Made by a program: the position numbers and the translations under genes
Source of the DNA: an uncultured Odoribacter sp.
GTDB lineage: Bacteria > Bacteroidota > Bacteroidia > Bacteroidales > Marinifilaceae
Assembly: GCA_905193145.1 (NCBI GenBank)
Contig: CAJJNP010000009.1
Span: 1 to 37,683, forward strand
Direction: 5' to 3'
DNA: 37,683 nucleotides
Part shown: piece after piece, positions 17,359-23,929 of the stretch
How positions within the stretch are numbered: the stretch's first letter is position 1
How the letters are laid out: every line of letters starts with the position of its first letter
Notes under the pieces: model-generated
The model's input: only the letters and a program-made list of their open reading frames with translations
Database searches by the model: none
Told to the model about the DNA's origin: nothing

Positions 17359-18240
17359 TTATTCTTTTTCAATCAAATCCTGTGCCATACGTTGGTATGT
17401 CCTTCCAATAATGATGCCGCTTTGTGAACGAATGCCGGCCATATACTCTTTTAAAGGCGACAAACTTATCATCACTTTTTTATATTCGCTCGAAGCATGT
17501 AATAGGTGGATGGTTCCATTGTATAGGATTGCAATTCCCAAATGGGATGTATCCAATCCGGCAATATTCGTGGTAATCAGGATGATATCTCCTGCTTTGA
17601 TTTTAGAATATACTTTGTCGATATCTGATTTCGGTATGTAATAACGGGTTCGTTTGTTGATGGAATCCTCCATGTTTTTGATTTTTGTCAAAAGTTGGGG
17701 ATTATTCTTTAATGCAGGATAAAGCTCATGGTGTCCTGACATAAAGTTGATTTCCTTTGTGTGTTTTATACCGCCTAAGTCAGCAGTAATATCCTTCAGC
17801 AATAGATTTTGTTGCATCTCATATAGCCAGTCGGATGAATAGTGTAATCGAGAGGTAAAGTCTTCGATTATACCATCCCGATAGCGGATTTTTTGTAGAT
17901 TTTTTTTGAATGTATCTTCAGATGAAGAGGTATATTCAGGTAGAAATGCAAGGGCCAACACATTCTCAACAAATGTGACACAATCCAATTCCCGGAGATT
18001 GACAATGAGTTTTTCCCCATCGGCAGTATTCAGCGTGTTACTTTTGTAAGGAGTGTCAAGGAAAAAGCGGGCGATGGAAGAAATCCGCTCACCTGTCTCT
18101 TGTTCCTCTAAATGATTTGTTTGTGCATAATGCCAAAATTTCTGCAACACCAGTCTGTCCGCCTCGGAAATGACACAAGAATCGCACGAGGAGAAAAGAC
18201 TTGTCAGTAGTATCAACCATATGTTGCAGATAAAGGCCAT
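17359..18240 (-). CDS. DUF1460 N-acetylmuramoyl-L-alanine amidase-like / NlpC-P60-type protein
   Basis: Exported protein of 293 aa. The N-terminus is hydrophobic and ends in LFSSC at Cys19, a weak lipobox, so it may be a lipoprotein. The core carries the DUF1460 marks: ELDCVTFVEN with probable nucleophile Cys87, and SHLGIAIL with His233. These correspond to the Cys-His pair of the NlpC/P60-like papain fold. DUF1460 proteins cleave peptidoglycan stem peptides or muropeptide amides. FLDTPYKSNTLN (59-70) is the usual substrate-side motif before the Cys. Within the envelope operon its likely job is wall turnover, together with the LpoB-like and OmpA-like partners. Confidence 0.8.
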   Translation of the reverse strand: MAFICNIWLILLTSLFSSCDSCVISEADRLVLQKFWHYAQTNHLEEQETGERISSIARFFLDTPYKSNTLNTADGEKLIVNLRELDCVTFVENVLALAFLPEYTSSSEDTFKKNLQKIRYRDGIIEDFTSRLHYSSDWLYEMQQNLLLKDITADLGGIKHTKEINFMSGHHELYPALKNNPQLLTKIKNMEDSINKRTRYYIPKSDIDKVYSKIKAGDIILITTNIAGLDTSHLGIAILYNGTIHLLHASSEYKKVMISLSPLKEYMAGIRSQSGIIIGRTYQRMAQDLIEKE

Positions 18241-18258
18241 AGTATGTGTTTGTTATGA

Positions 18259-19089
18259 TTATTTTAAAATATCCATCAACTTTTCCAGTCTGGGAGCCAT
18301 GATGATTTCGGTGCGTCGGTTGCGGGCTCGTCCTGCTGCAGTATCATTATTATCGACAGGCATGTATTCTCCTCGTCCGGACGGTACGATCTGCAAAGGG
18401 TTGACTCCATATTCCTTGGTCAGAATGCGGACAACAGATGTAGCACGTACGACACTTAAATCCCAATTGTCTTTGAATTGAACGGTTTTAATCGGTTGGG
18501 TATCCGTATGTCCTTCAATTAAAATATCGATATCGGTCTGTTTTTTCAATACTTCTGCTAATTTTCCCAAGGCTGTTTTTCCTTGTTTATTGACCGTAGC
18601 ACTTCCGGATTGGAACAGCAGTTTATTTGACATGGCAACATAGACCTTGCCGTTTTTTTGAGTAACGCTCAATTCATCGCTGCTAAATCCAAGAAGAGCT
18701 TCCTTGACGCTGTTTAACAAGGTATTTACTTTTTCTTTTTGGGAGTTGATTTCATTCTGCAGTTCGTTGATGGTGGCTTCGCGTTCTGTCAGTTTGTCCA
18801 TTTTTTCCTTTAGCAATACATTCAATTTTTCTTGTGCAGAAAGATTGGTGTAAAGCGACTGACGGTACTCTTTGAGGGATTTTCCCATACGTGTTGTGTC
18901 TTGTTGTAGATTGCTAATCTGTTTTTGAAGGCGTGCGTTGTCTTCTTGTGAGCGTGCCAGGTCTTTTTCCAGCGCTCTTTCACGGCTGAGAGCTGCCAGA
19001 CGTCCATTTTCTGCTATAGTAAATTTGTTTTTGCTGACACAAGAAGATACAAGTGTCAGTATGCAAACGGCATAAACGATAGTTTTCAT
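18259..19089 (-). CDS. OmpA-family peptidoglycan-binding lipoprotein with coiled coil
   Basis: Lipoprotein of 276 aa: signal peptide ending in VSSC (Cys17), then a long coiled-coil region (about 25-115, rich in Q, K, E and L heptads), then an OmpA C-terminal domain from about 150. That domain shows LIEGHTDTQPI, the NWDLSVVRATSVVRIL helix, and GRGEYMPVDNNDTAAGRARNRRTEI with the residues that grip diaminopimelate. It would tether the outer membrane to peptidoglycan. First gene of the operon with DUF1460 (18 bp gap), LpoB-like and COG3014-like genes; its promoter is at 19119. Confidence 0.88.
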   Translation of the reverse strand: MKTIVYAVCILTLVSSCVSKNKFTIAENGRLAALSRERALEKDLARSQEDNARLQKQISNLQQDTTRMGKSLKEYRQSLYTNLSAQEKLNVLLKEKMDKLTEREATINELQNEINSQKEKVNTLLNSVKEALLGFSSDELSVTQKNGKVYVAMSNKLLFQSGSATVNKQGKTALGKLAEVLKKQTDIDILIEGHTDTQPIKTVQFKDNWDLSVVRATSVVRILTKEYGVNPLQIVPSGRGEYMPVDNNDTAAGRARNRRTEIIMAPRLEKLMDILK

Positions 19090-19118
19090 ACGAATGTTTT
19101 TATTTGATATTTAAAATA

Positions 19119-19126
19119 CAAACTTA
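19119..19126 (-). promoter_or_regulatory. Promoter element of the envelope operon
   Basis: The reverse complement reads TAAGTTTG, a perfect TAnnTTTG, 30 bp before the OmpA-family ATG. No clear -33 element is visible. Confidence 0.5.
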
Positions 19127-19583
19127 GCAGAAAAGAACGGTAAAACGAAAAAAATGTAGGGATAAATTGTATAATCGGCTTTGCTATTATTCTCCTTTGA
19201 CCTGTTCTTATTTTGCTCTTACTTCCCTTTTACTCTCATCCGTAGCTGGCGGCAACCTCCTCCGTTGCATCTTCCTTCTCGTTCGGATGAGCTTCGGGGG
19301 AACTTCGGAGGAGGAACGGGGAAAGGTGAGATATAAGTGAGACATGCGTAAAAGGTTAAAGGGAGAGCTTTCGGAGTCCCTTTTCGGAGAATTGAAATTG
19401 TTTTATTCTGTCAATACAAATCAATCTATTTTGCATTATTCGATAATAGTTTTTTGAATAGTAATCGTTTGGCAATGTATGAAATGACGTAAGTGAATAT
19501 ACTTAAAAGATGATATTTGGCATATATGTCAATTATTTGATAAGATTATCATAGAAATATACTACTTTAGCCAAAACTTTGAG
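19127..19583. other. Long intergenic segment with structured GC-rich block
   Basis: No credible gene is seen here. The part 19195-19390 is richer in G and C than its surroundings and holds two interleaved inverted repeats: CTCATCCG 19235-19242 with CGGATGAG 19284-19291, and CCTCCTCCG 19256-19264 with CGGAGGAGG 19306-19314. The motif TTCGG recurs five times (near 19282, 19293, 19304, 19371, 19384). The rest (19390-19583) is AT-rich and includes a 16-bp near-palindrome (19517-19532) and AATATACT boxes. It marks the left edge of the accessory island. Confidence 0.6.
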
Positions 19584-19591
19584 TATATTTG
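19555..19591 (+). promoter_or_regulatory. XRE gene promoter with inverted-repeat operator
   Basis: TATATTTG (19584-19591) is a perfect -7 element 25 bp before the XRE ATG. AAATATACT (19555-19563) and its exact complement AGTATATTT (19582-19590) flank the promoter, the second arm overlapping the -7 element. A further AATATACT lies at 19496-19503. Self-regulation by the XRE protein is a natural inference. Confidence 0.6.
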
Positions 19592-19616
19592 TAGAAGTAA
19601 CAATAAAAATGACGAT

Positions 19617-19820
19617 ATGAGCAACGATATTAATCGCTTGAAAGTGGTGCTTGCAGAGAAAAAACGCACCAACAAATGGTTGGCAGAACAGCTTGGTAAG
19701 GACCAGGGAACAGTCTCTAAATGGTGCACTAATACTTTGCAACCTAATCTCGAAACTCTGGTTCAGATTGCCAAGGTTCTCGATGTAGATACAAAGGATT
19801 TATTGTGGTCCATAAAGTAA
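19617..19820 (+). CDS. Small XRE-family HTH regulator
   Basis: DNA-binding protein of 67 aa made of a single Cro/C1-type helix-turn-helix. LAEQLGKDQGTVSKWC (about 22-37) is the HTH, followed by LQPNLETLVQIAKVLDVDTKDLL. Short solitary XRE proteins like this act as control proteins of restriction-modification systems or as antitoxin-like repressors. It is the first gene of the accessory island, 12 bp before the DUF3791 gene, with repeated AATATACT boxes at its promoter. Whether it controls only the TA-like trio or also the methyltransferase genes 1.1 kb downstream is open. Confidence 0.85.
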   Translation: MSNDINRLKVVLAEKKRTNKWLAEQLGKDQGTVSKWCTNTLQPNLETLVQIAKVLDVDTKDLLWSIK

Positions 19821-19832
19821 TTCAATACCATC

Positions 19833-20060
19833 ATGGATAAGAAGCAACAAGACATTGCATATTTTATTGCTTTTAGCATTGAGCAATATAAAAATGCAAA
19901 AGGTATGAGTGGCGAAGAAGTCATGCAACTATTTAACAGATATAGAGTTCTGGAATATTTGCAGGATTTCTTTGATGTATTGCATACACAAGGGTATCAA
20001 TGGATTATCAATGATATTGACCAATTTATAAACCTAAGAAAACAGGAGGAGCAGAAATGA
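19833..20060 (+). CDS. DUF3791 small protein, putative antitoxin partner
   Basis: Protein of 75 aa, predicted mostly helical. QQDIAYFIAFSIEQYKNAKGMSGEEV followed by LFNRYRVLEYLQDFFDVLHTQG and INDIDQFI fits DUF3791 as I recall it. The family has no firm function but is typically found next to DUF3990 genes in Bacteroidales and Firmicutes. It overlaps the DUF3990 start by four bases (ATGA), so the pair is translationally coupled. By context it may be the antitoxin or a partner of the DUF3990 protein; this is inference. Confidence 0.75.
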   Translation: MDKKQQDIAYFIAFSIEQYKNAKGMSGEEVMQLFNRYRVLEYLQDFFDVLHTQGYQWIINDIDQFINLRKQEEQK

Positions 20061-20542
20061 AAATATATCATGGTAGTGTAGATGTGGTGAGTAATCCTGA
20101 AATCAGAGAACCTAATCGTCGTCTTGATTATGGTGCAGGTTTTTATGCAACAACATCATACGAACAGGCAGAGCGTTGGGTACAACGTAAAATGAGAGAA
20201 TGTAAATCTGGGAAAGGTTTTATAAATGTATATGATTTTGATGGAAAAGTGATGGATACGTTGAAGTCTCTGTCATTCACAACACCAACAGAAGAATGGG
20301 TTGATTTTGTGATGTTGAATAGAACGGAGCAAGATTATATTCATGATTATGATATTGTGTATGGTCCTGTAGCTAATGACCGAGTATATGCTGCATTTGC
20401 GTTATACGAAGCTCACCTCATCAGCAAACAGATACTTATAGCAGAATTGAAGACCTATAAGTTGGTAGACCAATATCTTTTTCATACTGAGAGATCACTT
20501 GAAAGTATAACATTTATTGAGGCAAAGGAGGTTACATTATGA
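20057..20542 (+). CDS. DUF3990 protein, ADP-ribosyltransferase-like putative toxin
   Basis: Protein of 161 aa opening with KIYHGS (Tyr4-His5-Gly6) and then LDYGAGFYATTSYEQAERW at 23-41. The YHGS start and the GxGFYxT segment recall the NAD-binding half of ADP-ribosyltransferase folds, the clan to which DUF3990 is assigned as far as I remember. Further marks are NVYDFDGKVMD and VYGPVANDRVYAAFALYEA, where a catalytic acid may lie. It overlaps DUF3791 upstream by four bases and the 72-aa gene downstream by four bases. This looks like a compact operon with a nucleotide- or protein-modifying toxin in the middle. Catalytic activity and target are not shown. Confidence 0.75.
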   Translation: MKIYHGSVDVVSNPEIREPNRRLDYGAGFYATTSYEQAERWVQRKMRECKSGKGFINVYDFDGKVMDTLKSLSFTTPTEEWVDFVMLNRTEQDYIHDYDIVYGPVANDRVYAAFALYEAHLISKQILIAELKTYKLVDQYLFHTERSLESITFIEAKEVTL

Positions 20543-20757
20543 TAGGCGAAATTAATCAAAGTAATCTATATCTACTTATACCCTCAAAGGTAAGTTGGCT
20601 TGCTGATATGCTTTGCAAAAATAAGGCAATGAGTCTTGTTGAAGCTATCAAGAAAATATACTCATCCAAACTATACAAAAAACTTCAGGATGAGAGTACA
20701 AAGAAATGGCATCTTGGTCCAGTGGATTTGTATCAGGAATTGATGAATGAAAAATAG
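20539..20757 (+). CDS. Small protein of the DUF3791/DUF3990 module
   Basis: Protein of 72 aa, helical, without export signals. The pattern SKVSWLADMLCKNKAMSLVEAIKKIYSS then LYKKLQDESTKKWHLGPVDLYQEL resembles short proteins I associate with DUF3990 operons, in which an Ala- and Leu-spaced helix is followed by a short aromatic tail. Its start overlaps the DUF3990 stop by four bases. It could be the immunity or antitoxin component, with DUF3791 the other candidate. I do not recognise a named domain with certainty. Confidence 0.65.
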   Translation: MIGEINQSNLYLLIPSKVSWLADMLCKNKAMSLVEAIKKIYSSKLYKKLQDESTKKWHLGPVDLYQELMNEK

Positions 20758-20892
20758 ATAATTGTTTGCCAGTTGAGCCATTAAGTGAATCATTAAAATC
20801 AATGGAACAACAAGGCTAAAAAAACTGGTGAACATATGCTGATAGAGTTTGGTAAAACTATATTTATTTATAGATATATTAAATCATAAAAG

Positions 20893-21921
20893 ATGAGATA
20901 TTTAGGGAGTAAGGAATCTCTTACAAATCAGATATTAGAATTACTTAGAAGCAAAGGTCTATTGCAGAATGATTATGTGTTCTGTGACGGTTTTTGCGGT
21001 ATGGGATCTATTGCTGATTCCGTAAAAAACATATATAGGAAAATTATCATCAACGATTCACTTAAATGCGCTTCTGTTTTCACACATGCTAAGTTGATTG
21101 CAAATGAATGTACTTTCGAAATGCTGGGCTTTGATCCTTTCGAATTCCTAAACAACTGCGATGGATTTAGAGAAGGTTTTGTTTATCAGAACTATTCTCC
21201 AGGAGTATCTGATCGCATGTATTTCACCAAAGAAAATGCGGGACGTATTGATTATTTTAGAGATCAAATTGAGAAATGGTATGTGTCAAATGATATAAAC
21301 AACAATGAATATTCTTATTTGTTAGCCTGCTTGCTTGAATCAGTTTCTGACGTATCGAATACAGCTGGGGTGTATGGTGCCTTCCTTAAACATTGGGATA
21401 AAAGAGCACTCAAGCCTATTGTGTTCAGTAGAATAGATGCTTCATTAGGTATAGCTAACGAAGTTGAAGTCTATAATTCGAAGATTGAGGATATAATCTC
21501 GAATATTGATTGTGACATACTATACCTTGATCCACCATATACTCAAAACCAATATGGTACGCAATACCATTTATTGGAAACACTCGTCTTAAACGACACA
21601 CCAACAATTAGTAGGATTACAGGGTCTCGTCCCACTACACCAATGCGCTCACAATGGTCAAAGAACTATTGTGCCCATGTTCTTTTTGATAAAGTCGTTG
21701 CTGAAACAAAGGCCAAATATATTGTCTTCAGCTATAATAATGATGGATTTATGTCGAAAGACTTTATTGAGACCACCCTGAAACGGTATGGAGTTGAGGA
21801 AAGTTACATATGCGAAATTATTAATTATAAAAAATATAATAACTTCAAGTGCCAAGGCGCTGATGATCATTTTGAATTTTTGTTCTTTATAGAAAAAAAC
21901 CTTCCGACTCTATTGTCATAG
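20893..21921 (+). CDS. D12-class adenine-N6 DNA methyltransferase, M.FokI N-half-like (M1)
   Basis: Amino-methyltransferase of 342 aa. MRYLGSKESL is the D12 motif X, FCDGFCGMGSIA the SAM-binding motif I (FxGxG), and LDPPY at 212-216 the catalytic motif IV. The segment SNTAGVYGAFLKHWDKRAL closely recalls, from memory, the N-terminal domain of M.FokI, the Type IIS methylase that modifies one strand of an asymmetric site. Here it is a separate gene, followed after 8 bp by a second D12 methyltransferase, like a split version of that two-domain enzyme. Expected role: protecting host DNA from the linked HNH nuclease. The recognition sequence cannot be predicted reliably. Confidence 0.88.
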   Translation: MRYLGSKESLTNQILELLRSKGLLQNDYVFCDGFCGMGSIADSVKNIYRKIIINDSLKCASVFTHAKLIANECTFEMLGFDPFEFLNNCDGFREGFVYQNYSPGVSDRMYFTKENAGRIDYFRDQIEKWYVSNDINNNEYSYLLACLLESVSDVSNTAGVYGAFLKHWDKRALKPIVFSRIDASLGIANEVEVYNSKIEDIISNIDCDILYLDPPYTQNQYGTQYHLLETLVLNDTPTISRITGSRPTTPMRSQWSKNYCAHVLFDKVVAETKAKYIVFSYNNDGFMSKDFIETTLKRYGVEESYICEIINYKKYNNFKCQGADDHFEFLFFIEKNLPTLLS

Positions 21922-21929
21922 AGTCTCCA

Positions 21930-22745
21930 TTGAATTATACTGGTAGTAAATCCAAAATGGTTGGATTTATCAAGAGTCAGTTACCTTCTGGCAATATAGA
22001 TACTTTCATTGATGCTTTTGGTGGCGGATTCAATGTAGGAGTAAACATCGACGCAAATAAAATCATATATAATGATATCAATCCGTTTGTGGAAGGACTA
22101 ATTCGTTCTTTCTATAGCGAACCATGCTCGTATTTACAATACATCGAAAAACAAATAAAGAAGTACAATCTTTCACCCGACAACAAAAAAGGCTTCCTTC
22201 AGTTGCGAGAAAAATATAATAGTATACCTGTGAATAAACGTGATCCTCGTATGCTTTACACGCTCATCTTATATGGATTCCAGCAACAAATTAGATTCAA
22301 CACCAATTGGGGGTTCAACAACCCTGCAGGTTCACGTTGGTTTAATGAAAATCTTCTTTCAAAATTTATTGCCTTTACACGAAGTTTGCAAGCTAAAAAT
22401 GTGGTGTTCATGAATTCAAGTTTTAAAAATCTTGATATACAATTTACCCCAAATATGTTCATTTACGCCGACCCTCCTTATCGTTCGACTCTTGGTGTAT
22501 ACAATGATGGTAAACGTGGTTTTGAAGGATGGACTTTGGAACATGAACAACAATTGTGTGAATTCCTCGATATAGCAAACAAACATGAGTCAAAGTTCAT
22601 GTTGTCTTACGTAGTCAGTGTTGGAGATTTTACAAACAACGAAATTATAGAATGGACAAATAAAAACAAATATCACATGGTAAATGTAGTTACTCCACAA
22701 GGTAGGTACAATAATCGCCATGAGGTATTAATCAAAAACTACTAA
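21930..22745 (+). CDS. D12-class adenine-N6 DNA methyltransferase (M2), TTG start
   Basis: Dam/DpnM-like adenine methyltransferase of 271 aa. Motif X is NYTGSKSKMV, motif I DAFGGGFNVG, and motif IV DPPY at 181-184. No in-frame ATG lies at the N-terminus, and TTG at 21930 gives the exact family opening, so TTG is the probable start. It lies only 8 bp behind M1, and 2 bp separate its stop from the HNH start. With M1 it could modify the two strands of an asymmetric site. The target-recognition region between motifs I and IV (FNTNWGFNNPAGSRWFNE) is well preserved, so the enzyme looks intact. Confidence 0.87.
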   Translation: MNYTGSKSKMVGFIKSQLPSGNIDTFIDAFGGGFNVGVNIDANKIIYNDINPFVEGLIRSFYSEPCSYLQYIEKQIKKYNLSPDNKKGFLQLREKYNSIPVNKRDPRMLYTLILYGFQQQIRFNTNWGFNNPAGSRWFNENLLSKFIAFTRSLQAKNVVFMNSSFKNLDIQFTPNMFIYADPPYRSTLGVYNDGKRGFEGWTLEHEQQLCEFLDIANKHESKFMLSYVVSVGDFTNNEIIEWTNKNKYHMVNVVTPQGRYNNRHEVLIKNY

Positions 22746-22747
22746 TT

Positions 22748-23929
22748 ATGGTAGCAGTAATAACATATCGCCCTAATGCTCAAAAGACTCCTGGTCTATT
22801 TGATAGAATCTTGACAAGCGATATTCTTCGGGATATATGTGTGAGAGTCACAGGACAAGACGAATATAGGGTAGTTCGTGATACATCGACATATAACAGA
22901 GGAAGATTAATCACTATTGAATATTGCGGCATGAAGAACTATGTTTCTTTATCAGAAGTTTCTGTAGAAGGCCGTAATCAGAGTGTTCAGAGCATTCCAA
23001 CCGCTATGAATCTTTTTTATGCAGACCCTTCTGTGAATAAAGCTCTTTACTATTATTTTGTGCCTCATAATGGCAACTATTTCACTGATTACCATCTTGT
23101 TTATTTCCGTTTATTAAAAACGGCAGGTATGATTTTCTTAAATTTTCTTGATTATTATCCATCGGAGATATATGCTTTCAGGAGTATTGATGAAATAATA
23201 GACGAAAGGAATGATAACCGAGAAACAAATAGATCAAATAATTCCTCGTTCATTTCAAAAACATCAGATAAAGTTCAGATTTATGCAAAGACCTATGGTG
23301 CAAGCAAGTATGAATCTACACTTCTGGCTATAGCTGCATCAAAAATAACTGATAGGCCTATTGACTTATACAACATTTGTGAGCAAGATCTTACTCACTT
23401 ACCCGCGGCATCTTTGACTACAATAAACGCCTTGGGCAATATCTCTGTACACGATACATCTATTACATTAGAGAAGAGAACTTTTATCAACTCTAGAGAT
23501 AAAAGCGAGTTGCGCTCACCAATATATCAGCGCAACCTTTTGCAAAGGCTTGGTCGTAAACATTGTGCGCTGTGTGGATGTGAAATTTCAGAAATTATTC
23601 AGGGGGCGCATATATGGGGCGTCGCGGAGATTGCTCGGAATGACCAATTTAACGATGATGTTAAGTTTGACCATGCAATAAGTGGCGAAAATGGATTGTG
23701 GCTTTGCCAAAACCATCACAAATTGTTTGACTCGCACTATCTGGCATTTAATGTAGATGGTCACTTAATGGTTCCAAGCAACTTACGTGATGAAGATGGC
23801 AGATTCATACGTAGCATTACCGAAAAACACATCTTGAGTGATCAAATTATGACGGATAATTTCATATGGTATCTTTCTCAACGCAATCGTATACGTGATT
23901 ATTCCCATTACCAGCGATTAGTAGTATGA
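22748..23929 (+). CDS. HNH nuclease, probable restriction endonuclease
   Basis: Protein of 393 aa with a C-terminal HNH domain at about 273-328: zinc-type Cys pair CALC (273-276), AHIWGV with His288, then NGLWLCQNHHKLFD (315-328) with the Asn and the two His (323-324). This HNH_2-type arrangement fits restriction endonucleases. The N-terminal 260 residues have no domain I recognise, apart from KTYGASKYE near 190-200, and probably hold DNA recognition. It sits between M2 and M3 in one tightly packed operon, the usual place for the cutting subunit. Its stop overlaps the M3 start by four bases. No signal peptide. Cleavage activity and site are unknown. Confidence 0.82.
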   Translation: MVAVITYRPNAQKTPGLFDRILTSDILRDICVRVTGQDEYRVVRDTSTYNRGRLITIEYCGMKNYVSLSEVSVEGRNQSVQSIPTAMNLFYADPSVNKALYYYFVPHNGNYFTDYHLVYFRLLKTAGMIFLNFLDYYPSEIYAFRSIDEIIDERNDNRETNRSNNSSFISKTSDKVQIYAKTYGASKYESTLLAIAASKITDRPIDLYNICEQDLTHLPAASLTTINALGNISVHDTSITLEKRTFINSRDKSELRSPIYQRNLLQRLGRKHCALCGCEISEIIQGAHIWGVAEIARNDQFNDDVKFDHAISGENGLWLCQNHHKLFDSHYLAFNVDGHLMVPSNLRDEDGRFIRSITEKHILSDQIMTDNFIWYLSQRNRIRDYSHYQRLVV

